From Opisthorchis felineus (taxonomy: Eukaryota; Platyhelminthes; Trematoda; Opisthorchiida; Opisthorchiidae): a stretch of 64,000 bases of DNA. The stretch lies in contig SJOL01007141.1 of assembly GCA_004794785.1 (NCBI GenBank), positions 1,852,771 to 1,916,770 of the forward strand, given 5' to 3'. Below the pieces are notes generated by a model, which was given only the letters and a program-made list of their open reading frames with translations, made no database searches and was not told the DNA's origin. Positions 49,611-62,482 of this stretch are shown piece by piece (the first letter of the stretch is position 1; every line of letters begins with the position of its first letter). The translations under genes were made by a program, and so were the position numbers.

Positions 49611-50399
49611 CCGGTTGAGTAGCGGGGACTGCAATATATATATGCACACATGGGTACATGCACATGTCATCCGCACCAACTACTTACGTACCTTTCAATC
49701 CATAAATGAATGATTGAATACCTCTGTCCGATTGATATCAATTTTCATCCGTTGAATCAAATAGCTATCTGTTGCGTCCACCTCTCCAGAACGAACAATT
49801 ATCAGCAAATGCTGTGGAGGGCTCCAGTGAATTGGTACGAGCATGCAACGTAGGCAGGTAAGTAGGCAGTCCCCACCGTCATCTAGGTGAAGACCATGAC
49901 CCAAACGCGAAAGAGCTAGATGTGGTTGGTTATTTAAAGAACCTGGCTTGGAATGACCGGTAATGCGTTTGTGTCTAAGTCTTGGTTTCACATGCATTCT
50001 GTTAAATTGTACTGTGTCTTAAGAAGTTAGATTGTTTGCTGAATATGTCCCTTGATACATTTCATGTGTATATAGACCAACCCTATAAGAGCCCGACGTG
50101 GTTCGCCAATGGAAGACCATGGCGCGGGTTCCAGACTTGTGGTTTCAGATATCTTATCTGTCTTCCCTCGAGTAGATATCTATATCAGACACCATTTACT
50201 TCAAGGAGGACCATGTGGATTGGCCGGATAGTAGCCAAGCATGGAACGCGTATAACCCCCGATCATTGCACTTCTGGGACAACCCCAAGAGACTGAAATC
50301 GGTTAGAGTGTCTCAGACCAGTGATACATGCAAACACACAGGTGGAACATCTAGGCAGTTCCAGTATGGGCTGGTGATAATGGTTAGCATGTTCCTTCC

Positions 50400-50530
50400 G
50401 GAGACAAGCTTGTCTAGAAGCATTTATCTCATGTTGTACAGTGTCCCACTAGGGAGCCGATGACATCTGACATCCAGTTGCCGGTATATTTTGTCTCAGG
50501 ATTCAGGTGGTAGATGTCCCTCTGTCATCA
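50400..50530 (-). repeat. Dispersed repeat E, minus copy
   Basis: The reverse complement shares ATGATGACAGAGGGAC, TCTACCACCTGAATCCTGAG and TGTACAACATGAGATAAATG with 37255-37380. With that copy it forms an inverted pair that flanks exon e. Confidence 0.8.
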
Positions 50531-51550
50531 TTTGACTCCGACTGTCTTCCAGGCATGAAGTGCTATGCATACTGAGGCCGTGGTCGCTCTGCATGTTAGC
50601 GCCAGCCCAGATATCTCCAAGAAGAATCCCCGAACATCGCCAGCCGTTCCATGTATTCTCTGTCGACTTCAAGAAAGCTTTCGACCCCGTCAATCGAAAA
50701 CCTCCGTAGACCGTTCTTTCGGAAATGGGTTATCCTCCGAAATTTGTCAACCTCATCCGACGCCTACAGGAAAAAGTAAAACAACGGTGCGTCTTTGCGC
50801 ATGCTCCCTTCACTCTGTGTCCAGCGGTCATCCTAGATGTAGCTTTCATGAAAGGCAGTGCTGATATGTAGTCCGAATATCGTCTTGATGGACGTCTTCT
50901 CAGTATAAGAAGTTTGAGTGCGAGAAGTTTGATCCACTAGACAAAGTTCCACAGCCTCACGTCTGAGTACTGTTTGTAAATATGCACAGCAAGCTACACT
51001 TCCTAACGTAATAGCTTAAAATTGCCACTCCGCAGTTTGTTCTGAGAAGACCTGAGAAGACCTTATGCAGCAACTGGTACCAGGTGGAGTCTTCAAAAAT
51101 CATCCTGACACCATGAACTGAACGGTGTTTGTTCACTACTGCACGTACTTTCGCTACCTCGGAAACACACTCTCTGATGATCTGACAGTCGACCGTGAGC
51201 TTGGATCCCGTATAACCAGGTTTAGTGTGACATTTAACGAACTCCGGGGAAGATGTGAAAGGAACCGGAGCCCGCGACCGGAAATGAAGCTGCTAGTCCA
51301 CATTGCGGTTGTTCTATTTGTCCTCTTGTACGGCACTGAAACACTGTAAATGTGTCGGTGCGGAATGCCTTTCCTGAACAGCTTGAGGGGAATACTTGGT
51401 GCTTAGTTAGCTGAAAGATGGCCGGACACGGAGGTTCTCCAATGGGCTCGTTTCGATGGTCGGCGGATACAGTAAGCTGATCGGATCTGCCTAAGGTCCC
51501 TGCGGTCATTAGAAGTCGCTAGAAGTGATTTTCTCAGATCATCACCGAAT
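50520..51550 (+). mobile_element. RTE-like LINE, reverse transcriptase, sense (degenerate)
   Basis: The plus strand reads HVFSVDFKKAFDPVNRKPP, with the conserved FDFKKAFD-type box (50650-50705). SEMGYPPKFVNLIRRLQEKV follows, then RLDGRLLSIRSL (about 50885). YFRYLGNTLSDDLTVDRELG starts the thumb region (51146-51205), continuing to LLYGTETL (51325-51348). The catalytic YADD segment falls in a damaged stretch between 50930 and 51100 and is not readable. Stops and frame changes mark it as a pseudogene copy. Confidence 0.87.
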
Positions 51551-54500
51551 TGACCAAGACCGACCAAAATGCATTTATGCACTGAACACATCGGTGTTAT
51601 GTATCTGAAGTGTGTTTCAGTGACCATGATCGGATGAACGGAATCAAGTCAAACTGTAGCTATCTACGGAGTTTCACGAGAGTTTGTTCTTTTTCCGGCG
51701 TACTGATACGACTGGTCAGAGTCTACCCTAGTCGGACAGTATCGTGTTCAACTTTTATATTGTGCCTTTACGTTCTTTGATTTTTGAGACATCAGCGGTG
51801 ACCATCTGTGGGTATCATTGTGCAGACCAAGCTGAATAGCAGCTGGCATTAGCTGCCTTTGTATACGTGCCGTGTATGTGTCTTACGAGTGGGGCGAGTC
51901 ACCACAACAGTTTTCGCACACCCTGTTCAGCTCGGTTCAGTTTATCAGCTACGAACCATATACTGAGAGTTCGTTGGTTCCAGCTCCTACAGTTTCCGCC
52001 ACCGGGAAATGGAAGGGTGTGGGAGGTATAGCCAAGCATTGGAGACGATTGCACAATCAGACAGTTCTAAAATCTGGGCCTACCTATAGGTGTAGCAACT
52101 GTTCAGTTGTGCCTACCTGTTCTGGCAATCACAGGCCACCGTCCGGCCCAGCGCAAACAGTGTGTGGCATTACTCACTGTGCGTGGAGGATCATCAACTT
52201 CATTCGACGCGATAGGCCAACCTGGAAGCGGATACTATCCTCTCGGGAATTTGCTGGACTTGCCCATTCTCCGTCTGCATAATTCTTTGTGGTGTACACA
52301 TTGAGATGAATACCATTTGATCTAGTGGACATGTAGTCTCACCGAGGGAACCTGCCCTTCACGATGGTTTTCTTTCAATCTGCCTTGTTTTTGACTGTTT
52401 CTGCAGCGAACCCATGTATTTTACTTTAGTGATGCCAGTTTCTTTTCAGAATAGGAGTCCGGAGGAGCACATATATCGGAATGACTGTAGTACCTTAGCA
52501 TTCCTGCTGTCTCTGCTTCTGTTTTTTGCCACTGTGATTTTGCAGTGAAGGAACTTTCCTCAGAACTGAGAATAAGCTCTCAGTGACGATGAGGAGCACA
52601 ACCACAGTGATGCTGTCGATGATGATCATATTGTATCCACACGATATCTTCCCGTCGAGAAACTTGCTATGCTTATGTGGACGACTTATAATGGTTCATA
52701 CCTCCAGTTAATGTAGCAGTTCACTTTTTTACGATGCATTCAGAAAGGCTGCCACACTGCGTGATCTGAGAGATGGGGTCTAATTGGGTGGAAGGAAGTT
52801 TCAAACTTGATTGTTACTGAGGATTGAATTTTGGGCAATTTCAATTTCAATTTTTGGGTAGTTTCAAGTAAAACATGCAATAACATTCCCTCACAGACAA
52901 CCATCTTCGAAGATCGGTGCTCGAATTTCTCTCAGGAAGGGTCTGCCAGTGGCCACTTCTATCAACGGTCTAACTAGTAATAAAGATCTTCAGTTGGCTG
53001 GTAAAATTGTAAATACAGGTAACAGCTTTTTCAGTGTTCCGAAAATACCCATTTTTGCCCAATACACCTGGGCCTCTCCATCGATAACTTATATGGGGCT
53101 AAAATATGTTGAACCTTCGCAATGCTCGTGGCTCCTGCCATTGAAGTTATCACAAATAAGCAACTTTTTAGACGCCCAGCCGGGCCAGACTACAAATTTC
53201 TGTGACAAATGCATCAGGCCAGTAAAGCAAAAGTGTATCTATTTGATAAGTGTTTCGTGTTACCTTAAATTCAGTCAGTTTTGAAGCTGTGCGGTGGTTT
53301 ACAAACCTGTGGCATGCTGGAATGCGGACCAAACTAAATCACGTCATCTCCAGAAAAGGACTGAATGGTAAAAGTGATGGTAAAACTCAATGTCTGCACT
53401 CCATTTGAATGATCACACACGTTTTTCTGTCCTACCGACCTTAGGCCATGAATTTCTTTGCTGTGGTTTCTGTAGCCAGAATTCATCAAAGTTGCTTTTA
53501 CGACGAGATACCCATTCCAATCTCCCTTGTTCCACTATTTTATTCTGCATTGGCTTTAGGTGATGAATGTAAATTAACCATCTTCGGACTAAATAGATCC
53601 AACGAAGATGAACCCAGTTATAAGGACAGTTTACGGTTAATTCCGAAAAAAAGCAGTTGCGCACCTCGCCTGGTTTACAATCGGTAGCAGGAATGATCAC
53701 GTAGCACTGTGGATGACGCTGTCTTAACCTTGTCTGTTGCACCACATATTTTGAAGATGAAGACTATTGCACTAATTTGTAGCAGAACTATTCGGACTTT
53801 TGTACCAAGCACGTATGGCCCGTTTTGTAGACAACCACGACAAACAGTCGTAAACGCAGAAACTCGTCAACTACCTCTGATTTGTCCAACGGTTCAAGTG
53901 TATTTGGTTGCTGGTCTGTTCGCCGGGCTTGGCAGTTTGGTTACAAACGTTTCAACACCAATCGAGGTGACTGCGTCAGTGCAGAACTGAGTGGATCAAG
54001 ATTATCAGTATCAGCAGATTCAATTTGTTAGGCTTTTTAATCTATGTTTACTCAGTGTTCCATTGCGCGTTCTCTCTCATCAATGTGGAAAATCCGCAGC
54101 TAGTTTTCACAAGTTTTTGTAGTACTGATCTGATTTGGTCTATAAATACTCCGAGAGAAAAACTTCCACTACCAAGTAGGAATTATCCGAACAGAGACTT
54201 CCAGGAGCTGCGTTTAAGGAACTCAAAGTGAAATAGATACAGATCAATCACTGCCTGTCAGCCACCTGGGTCTACTTGGTAGATTGTTGAAACACTGGTT
54301 TGCAGATTCGAACCTACTTTGGAATGATGGCGATTTCCGGGGAATGATAAAACCCGTTTACAGAACTCCCTGGCCTTTTGTCATCAATAACTTTCACTTA
54401 GATGATAAAATTTCAGCCGGTATTTGAACCTTATTCACTACTTCAGCGGTTATTTTCTTATTATTCGCGCACTTAGAGGCTCAGAACCGATTCACTGAGA

Positions 54501-54564
54501 TCGAGTTGCTCGATCGCTTTCCGTACATTGGATCTAACTTCCCTTTCCCTCTTACCCTGTCCAG

Positions 54565-54665
54565 CCCAGCCAGATATCCAAAGCTACGTTACCGAATTCG
54601 CCGGGTTCGATGTGATGTTTTTGGTTTCAACCATGCTACCATACCAAAACAACACCGAAGACCAA
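54565..54665 (+). CDS. RapGAP-domain protein, exon f
   Basis: The acceptor CCCTGTCCAG|CC completes the split codon from exon e (T+CC, Ser). The donor is ACCAA|GTAAGA, phase 0. The product YVTEFAGFDVMFLVSTMLPY then QNNTEDQ aligns with the family's (V)Y..(Y)...E(I)MFHVSTMLPYTPNN.QQ. The His of the MFHVST strand is Leu here. The VSTMLPY wording is nearer SIPA1-like proteins than Rap1GAP (VSTKLPY). Confidence 0.94.
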
Positions 54666-57600
54666 GTAAGAGGAGTTGGATTAGGTTCCTCCTGTATCTT
54701 TGAATTTATATTGATCGGTTATAAAGTGGGTTTTCCTGACTCGAAGAACCAATTAGAACTTGTCTACTACCACCCAATTTTTTATTCATCGCAGCAGTAT
54801 ATCCGATATAAACTGAAGTCAGACGTGATTTTCCTTCTTGGTTATAACTACTAACAAGGATATTAGTAGCCAAAACTGCAGCTTCACTTCCATGCAGCCA
54901 CAGTGTTGATTCATAGTAAGCATAGTTGAAGGACGGAGAAATAGGACAGGATAATTGGTAGTCTGGCTGATGTCTTAAAACACACCCGAAAAGGTAGAAT
55001 TTCCCCAACTCTCCGGTAAATGCTATCATGAATACACTGTCTTTTCTATGCCGCCTACTGCCACGTCACTCTCAACTTCTGGAATTCTTTTCAGGAATAT
55101 CGGCATTTATCAGCACTAGCCTAGTGTCAAATAGCCTAGTAGTGTCAACTATACAGTTATAGTTGTAGCCCATACCTGGATCGCTGTGGAACATAGGGAT
55201 GGTCTCCGTTTAGTTAATGATATCACTGAAAATATTGCTGTGCAAACCATCTATTTAAGTAACGTATCAATCGGTCAAATGTAGGTGTTGTCAAATGCGT
55301 GGCGGTGCCACTAGTGACCCTTTATCCAGTTCACAAAACTACTTATGGAGTGTTTCTGGAGCTCTCCTTATGTTTATTTTATCGGTTAAGCGGTAACCAT
55401 TATGTCTGTAGCTTCTCGTGACGGCTTCCCTCGCCTTTGGATGGAATGCTTCATCATGCGTAGCAGAAGGGGTCATGCGCGGCAAAAATGTCAAAACAGC
55501 CATTTTGGATTGATCGACTTCATAACAATTCCGCATCCATTCATCTACTCACCTCCAAAGAGCAACATTTTCCCTTCAAAATTGGCGGCGATTACACTCC
55601 TCGGAGTATTTGCTGATGGATCACTTCACACTTCATTCAGACCGCAGTCAAAGTTGATGCATGACTGCTATTCAAACTAATGTCTAAATTCGTACAATCC
55701 AGTCGCAACCGCGATGAAGGTGTTTGGTCTTTGCGACCGTATAGTATTATGGAGTCAAATGCCATGTTTTTGGTAGAACATGAAATGCATTTTTCCACTG
55801 TGTTCTTCAGCAGAAAATGACAATGCATTGCTAAGGTACTCAGCCTTCCATTACTTCGCAGAGCCTGGTTAGTTTCTGGGGTTATGGCGTACGTTGTTCC
55901 TAAAGACATCATGGCTGAGAACAACAACTTTGCATGTCAGAACCTAGATTTTGAAACTCCCTTGAAGAACAAGAGAAAAGTGATTTTGGTCCTTAAGTGG
56001 TCGATAATGAGATCGAAGAAGCTGACTGATGAAGATAAATTTCAGCAAAAAGTTATTATTGTTATAAGACCCGCCAGTGAAAGTGTTGGTCAGACGGGCG
56101 TGAAAACTCCGTCTATGAATACTGGTAGAATCTACGGTCAAAAGTGTGAACACATACGGTAATGGGCTGACTGACATCGGGTAAAGTCCTTCGCAGCATC
56201 AGAGGTTTCAACCTCTCTCACAGGTCCTTTATCAATCGGGTGATACAAACCAGCCAAAAGCTAAATAATGTGGGATCGAAGAAATACTAGAGAGAGAGTG
56301 GGACTGATGTGGTTATGCACAATGGCTAGAAAATTAGCTTTTTCTGGGAGTGAGTACCGCCATATGTGACAGTGAATTGATGTTGGGTGTAAAAACATGC
56401 ACAAGTGGTTCGTGTCAGTTGTAGATCAGGAAGATATGGCAATTGTAATTTTCATGGTAGTTTGAAGAGATTTGGTAATTTTCAACTGGGATTTTGTCCA
56501 ATAAGTAACGTCTGGCTACGCTGAAGAGCCGAAAAGCACTGTACATCTGTTCCATTCTTAGTAAGACTCATCAACAGTGCGAACCTCAAGAAACTCAAGG
56601 AAGTTTGAAACCCGCAATCTCCAGGCTAGTGGTTTGAAAGTTCAAAAGCTCGTTAATTTGATCAACTCGCACTCAGAAAGGATGTAGAGCCAGGTAAATT
56701 CTCAGTTCGCCTGTCGACACTTTAGAACTGTGGACATTTGCGTAATCCTATTAACTAACTTGCTAAAAACCCATTTTATGATTAAACCTAAATCTTATTG
56801 TCCTATATTATGTTATTCTACATCCATTCAACCAACTCAGAATCCAAGCTGTACAGTGGTGGTATACGGTTCTTGTCTAACACAAACGGCATATTGACTT
56901 CCCAGTGAGTAACATCGCGCTAGAGAAATGTTTCTAATTGGTATACTTAGATTTGATTACATAATATCGGCCTTAGATATGGAAGTACAGAACGAGTAGC
57001 ATGACATGTTTTGCAATCTTAAGTTGATCTGTGAAATACCCAAGTTTTGAAATGAAATGCTGACTAAGTTCATCCCAGTTGTGGCCTTCTACATAGGTGC
57101 AAATTTCAGCAGCGCAAATTTCAGCAGCGCAAATTTCGGCAACAAAAAGAGAGAAGAAAAAAAGCTTGTATACAATTTGCTCTGTCGTGATCACTTTCAA
57201 CCTGTTTAATCCTCCGAATATGAAAAATCATTCTATGACGAGTGCGCAGCAATTTAGTCAATAATCTGGTCCAGGTAACAAAACGATTCGTATTGATATT
57301 CGCTTTATATTTGTTGCTATAAAAAAGAAAGAGCTATTATTGAAATACCTGTGGACACATTGAATGGCAATGTTTGTGGTGAAAAATCATGTAAATTTAG
57401 CCATTCCCTATTTTGAAAAAAAACAGTTATTCAAAGCTGTGCGTGCTTTCAACTCAGGTAATTAGAGGATTATTCAAGTGTGACATCACACCTTCCTGGT
57501 GAGTCTAGAGAGCTGAGTGTATTTTCAGGGGGAACTACCAGAGTGCTTCTCAGCCGCGCATGGGTTAAATTTAGAGACTTGAGAGCTTCTGTCAGAAGTA

Positions 57601-58103
57601 CGAAATGTGTTCTCAGCCGTACCTCCTGAGTTTCGTATAAAAAGTAGTAGTTCTACGCTTTGGGCATATAACAACAAGTGGTGAAATCAGCTTGCTTTGC
57701 ATTTCCACAGAACGTAACCAACCAGTGAAAACTGGGTCACTCTCAGAGCTCACCGTGTACACTGATGTTACGTAAACGCTGCATCAACTTGCGACAAACA
57801 CACTCATTTGCAAAGCAATTTGATTTTCACGGGAGACTCAAGTGAATCTCTCGTTTATGATGCTCTTCAACTGAGTGTGCTGACAGAGGCCACCTCATGT
57901 TTCATTTGGTACGATATTCGAAACATCGCAGTATATTTTCTTAAAGGAAACTACTCACCTGGTTGCTGAAAACTCTTGGACGGCCCAAGACCGGTTTCGC
58001 TCTTCTTGGGGCGAACAAGATTTATAGAATCTCGCCTGGAGAATGCTGATGCTTCGTAAACACCAGCTGTGTGTGTATATCTTGGTTGCTTTCTTTATTG
58101 CAG
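54666..58103 (+). other. Intron 6 of the RapGAP gene (phase 0, about 3.4 kb)
   Basis: GT...AG intron with acceptor TTTCTTTATTGCAG. Apart from a 15-bp tandem repeat (57099-57143), I see no element or gene in it. Short frames such as 55884-56162 lack recognisable domains. Confidence 0.8.
57099..57143. repeat. 15-bp tandem repeat, three units
   Basis: The unit GCAAATTTCAGCAGC is repeated at 57099, 57114 and, with two changes, 57129. It is too short to be informative beyond marking replication slippage. Confidence 0.95.
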
Positions 58104-58261
58104 ATATTAAGAAAGCGGCATATTGGGAATAGCTCAGTAACGATAGTGTTTCAAGAGGAAGGGGCACCAGCATTTGAGGTGGACTCAATCGTCTCACGGT
58201 TCCAACAAGTGCTCATTATCGTTCATCTGATTCACGACGAGAACGGGAAACCTGGCTACAA
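58104..58261 (+). CDS. RapGAP-domain protein, exon g (catalytic asparagine-thumb helix)
   Basis: The acceptor is TTTATTGCAG|ATA in phase 0, and the donor is TACAA|GTAGGT in phase 2. The first residues, [20 protein letters not shown], are the signature of RapGAP proteins. In Rap1GAP the His and Asn of this KRHIGN helix are needed for activity, the Asn acting as a thumb that replaces the arginine finger or catalytic glutamine. Both are kept (His-427 and Asn-430 in the joined exon numbering). The Asp that usually follows (HIGND) is Ser here. The rest, [16 protein letters not shown], matches the I.S.F.HV.(V)IV strand. Confidence 0.97.
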
Positions 58262-60113
58262 GTAGGTGGTAGTCACCTTTTTATCAATCGTTTCCTTATC
58301 AGATAACACTGGCTGACTGTGAAGACCAGTGGTTATTTTTTCTCAAACTGTACACGTCGTATGCCCATGTTCCTGCTTTATCTTTACTCATTCAGGCATG
58401 GCAGACGAAATCACGCTGTCGAATATTTCCTATAATATCCAGTATGTGTTACCAGTTTGTGTGAAGAAAACGTTGTCTCACTTAATAGAACAGGCTAAAA
58501 ACGCCGTTACCTTGGCCTCGTATCATTTTCCCTAATCGCACTCAGGAAATGATGAAGTTACCGGAAAATGATTGGTCATACCGCGCACATCAGCACTCCT
58601 AATATCTGGCTGTCTCTGCAGATTTCGGGAAAGAAATGTGGGAGATTTGTTTTATTTATATTGGTTTGGAAGAAAAACATTATGAACACAGTTCAGAAAA
58701 ACAGTAAAGATGCTGGAATCCTATGACAGCCAGTGGCAAGATTTTCCATGTCGTACATGGAAACATTTTACCAAATATCGTGGAATGAGGAACAGCGCGT
58801 AGGGTGCGACGAAAAAAAACGCATTACAGTTTTTACTTTTTTGTGGAGTGCTTACAAAGTGCTGTGTTTCATACCAGGAGAGTTCTTCCCGCATACGTCG
58901 AAACTAAAAACGCCAAAGGTGCGTCAGCATTTTGATAGGTATTTCTCGTGAATGCTGGACTTTATGTACTGACTCACTCATCTTCCCGAGCCTAAAAGAC
59001 AGAATCTCGGCTAGGTTTAGCTAGTCCTTTCGAAATTCCTTCGCATGTACCCGTGGTCTACGGTACATGGGATACAACTGGGCATTTTTCCAAACAGATT
59101 TCGGGACACTTCTCAGCTTACCTGCACTGGGTCAAAGTGAAATCTGGATTCGATTTTGAGAAGTTGAAACAAAGTGATGACCAACGGGACTGCTCGAACG
59201 TCTATTTTACTCGGCATATAAATCTTGCTTTAACTGACTCTGTAAACAGATGTTAACAGCAGCGATAGTCTTTGAGAGCATTTGAAATCTGAGGTGTACA
59301 AATAAGGACATCTGATTCAACCAATTCTTCTGACTTGTCTCTAGTAACTAAGAAAGACAATAATTATCCGGCCTATGATTGTCTGATGGAGTGGGTACCA
59401 GCGTCAACCGATATTTTATCGTAATCGCGTAATTGGTATTTGTTTCCCGTTGCTACTTCAGATGAAACTGCACCTCCATAGCCTAACTGAATGCTTCTGA
59501 AACTGTTTTGAACACGTACTTGTCTGAAGTAATTTCTCGGATAGGAATTCTCCCGAATCCTCTCAGACATTCGGTATATTCGTACAATTATATTGAGTAT
59601 TGAGTATTACTAAATCTTCTCACATTATCATGAATCAATAGGTATCTCAGAGGAGCGAAACTTTCACTGGATGTATGAAACTCACTTTCGAAAAGCCATC
59701 ATTCGAGAAGCCAGTCAATACGTTTTGTGGTATCAGTTATTGAAGAATGAGTGGCACTAAGTCCTTTCTAGGTGAAAGCTAATCATACTGCTGAGCAGCC
59801 AATCATGACCAAACGGTTTAGTGTTCAACCACTGACCGGAATGTCGCGGGTTTTAAACTTTCTGAGCTTCGTAGGACGCACAGTGCTGATGATTGCCAAC
59901 AAGGATTAAACAACTGTACAGTGCTTCTCGGCCTTTCAGCATAGGTTGGCTTCACTGACAGCGCGAAGTCTCTAGTCTCTCTCTAATTATACACTACCAA
60001 GTAGCTTACAAGTAGACGAAACACCATTGTACTGCTGGCACGTCATGTGGTTCAATCTGTGGTGCTGAAGTTAATCTCAGTTTTAACACTTTTTATATGA
60101 CATATTCTGACAG
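58262..60113 (+). other. Intron 7 of the RapGAP gene (phase 2, about 1.9 kb)
   Basis: GT...AG intron (donor AA|GTAGGT, acceptor CTGACAG). A sense SINE of family C is at 59797-59975. The rest shows nothing recognisable. Confidence 0.85.
59797..59975 (+). repeat. SINE family C copy, plus strand
   Basis: ACCAAACGGTTTAGTGTTCA, then CGCGGGTTTTAAAC (mutated box B), CACAGTGCTGATGATTG and GTGCTTCTCGGCCTTTCAGC follow the order seen, reverse complemented, at 30120-30275. Confidence 0.72.
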
Positions 60114-60220
60114 GGTTGCTGTTTGTCGATCCAGAGATATTCCGCCTTTCGGTCCGACATATTCTTCAGATCAAGTGTTTGAACACAACCAAGATTTTGC
60201 AGCGTTTCTGTTGGTCAAAG
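60114..60220 (+). CDS. RapGAP-domain protein, exon h
   Basis: The acceptor TTCTGACAG|G completes the AAG codon from exon g, and the donor is GTCAAAG|GTGAGT, phase 1. The product VAVCRSRDIPPFGP, then FEHNQDFAAFLLVK, matches the family's (S)VAV(T)(R)SRDVP.FGP.....F.....F.(D/E)FLL.K. This is the C-terminal part of the catalytic subdomain. Both splice sites and both phases agree with the neighbours. Confidence 0.96.
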
Positions 60221-60949
60221 GTGAGTTGATGGAGTTGGATTTTGGTCGGTTAGTGTGGCAAAAGAATTTTACACGCAACTTCATCGTTATCAAAATAGCA
60301 TCATGAAAGCCAAGATTCAATTAATATAACCAAATCCTAAACCAACGAGTTGAAATATTAGTCGTTATTGACAGAAGACACTTGAAGTTAATCAACAGCC
60401 TGAGAAAGTTCGTTGCAACGCGTCTCATCAACACTTTCCAAATGGTTGAGCACCCGTCCTTCAGTTCGGCGTGATCCGCATTCCACACAGCTTACTTTTA
60501 CAGATCTGCTTGGCCAGGTCCAAGCATTATCAACAACTTCTCGTCGCATAAAATTGTCCTATTCTGAATCGTCCATCTTTTTTTATGGTCATTTGAGGCC
60601 TCCATTATTCCCCACAAGACTTCTCCCTGAACATCTTCAGAAGTTTACTATGGTTGGTATTTTCAGAAGAGAATGACTGCAATATAAAGTTTCATTTCTA
60701 TTTGAAAGAAATGAACTGCCGCGCATTTCTGCCTTCTGATCGCAAGCGAAATCACGTATTGCTTGCTTTTGCTCCTAGAATCTATAGGATTTCGCATGCC
60801 ATCAGAAAACAGTCTATCACTGCCCGAGATTTCGCGCTTTTGCAGGCTTTGACGCCTTGCGTTCTTATTTATTAGCCTCTTGGTTAATACATCAGCTGAG
60901 ATTCCCTAAACGTTCAACAATGTATTTCCTAGAGGAAATCCGACAGGAG

Positions 60950-61095
60950 AGCACGATAATATGGCCAACTTAGACCGCCTCAAATCCGATTTGGTCAATT
61001 GCAGCTACCAAGATAATCACGCTAGGTTGGCTCACAACAGTCTTCTCACTAAGAAGCACCTAGACGCACTAAAAGCTTTACGAACAAACTGAATG
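60950..61095 (+). mobile_element. Penelope-like element, N-terminal reverse transcriptase fragment
   Basis: The frame NLDRLKSDLVNCSYQDN, ARLAHNSLLTKKHLDALKAL then RTN and a stop resembles the block just before the 'KPDKG' motif of Penelope-like reverse transcriptases (L..EE...L..L+.N). The continuation after the stop is not readable. Short and moderately convincing. Confidence 0.5.
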
Positions 61096-62482
61096 GTATT
61101 ACCTTATTAGGAACAGTCTATCTCAGTCAGAAGACCTGGAACCTGCATCCCTTTAACTTCTAGACTATAAACATTCTGGACGATTTGGGTGATTTTGGAT
61201 GGATAAATAACAGGATGGACTTTGTAGGATGAGCTGATCCATTTTCGTCCTTCACTTTCAAGCGGGCAGCAATGAGAATGCTGCCAAAGCATTACCTCAA
61301 ACGATTAGAAATCTAGTTCCGTGGACAAGAACGCCGATGCACCTGGAGAGAGCGGCATACAACACAATGAATCTCAATCATTTTGAAGTGAACACTCGGG
61401 GTCCAACTAAATCAGAGGTTAATGACGGGGATAACTTTGAGCTCGTTCTGTAATTCTGGCTTCTAACCAACCTGGAGGATATAATCGTCTTTCGAATAAC
61501 TTGATGAACTTACCAATGGACTCCTGAATTGATGGTTTATCTCGATAGTTTGCTGTTAGACGCATTTTGAGTTACACTTAGACTGTCGAACGCGTAGACT
61601 CCTATCTGTTTGGTCTCATTTAAGCGGTAGGTGTGCACAAAGTAGTCTTTTGGGACCAAATCAACACCTTAGAACTTAGAGCAAACAGACTTGTTACATT
61701 CGACAAGATATCCTGCAAATGAATCTGGGGATATAGTCCGCATGAAAAAGTCAACTTCAGATTTTACAGCATCCACTGACACTATTTGGCGTGCACGAAC
61801 TTGCCCGTGCTTGGAGGTAATAGTGCCCTGTACATTAGGGTTTTTTGGGTAAGTTGCTTCTTGTCGAAAGTGACTGTACTGTGGCGAAAAAATTGGAGGA
61901 TTTGAAACCCAGAGGCCTTCTTTGTTTAAAAAACTTTTAATCTGGACGAGCAACGGTGCGGCTGATTATGCGGGGACCAGTTTCCTCCCCCACCCCAGGG
62001 TTTTTACAAGAAGGTTTAGAGACCTCGTACCAAAATTCGGCGGTATCAATCAGAAATTTTCAATGCAAAAAATTCGCCTTTATGGGTGGGGTTAAGAGAG
62101 GTTCGCTTTTATCGTCAAGTTTGTTGAAAGTTTTTACAAATCATCGTAGCTTGTTAGGTACTGCGTGCCTTTAAGCCTAGTGCAGTGTAAATATTTGTAC
62201 ACATTTACCAACTAAGGATAGATAACTCCGAGTTTTTTATCCGTCCAATTAAGCTGAAACGTCAGTGATCCAAAAGTCCGCTGACTGGATGCTGTGCGAC
62301 GGAGATGTAACCTGTTCCGTTCTGCTCAAGTCTCGAATGTCAGGATTCGCATATCGAAGCCAACACACACGACGCACTCAGAAGAATCAGAAACGGAGAC
62401 CTACTGCTGGATGATTCCGATTGTTCCTTCATGACAGCACCGACATCGACATGCTAGTTTGTTACGACATATTTCCACACAT

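Larger units (their letters stand above)
45800..54564 (+). other. Intron 5 of the RapGAP gene (phase 1, about 8.8 kb)
   Basis: GT...AG intron with repeat D copy 2 (46597-46745), an antisense Penelope GIY-YIG fragment (49080-49610), repeat E in inverted orientation (50400-50530) and a sense LINE fragment (50520-51550). The antisense frame at 46834-47091 might be a LINE relic but lacks a diagnostic motif. The stretches 47100-49070 and 51560-54560 show nothing I can name. Confidence 0.78.
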
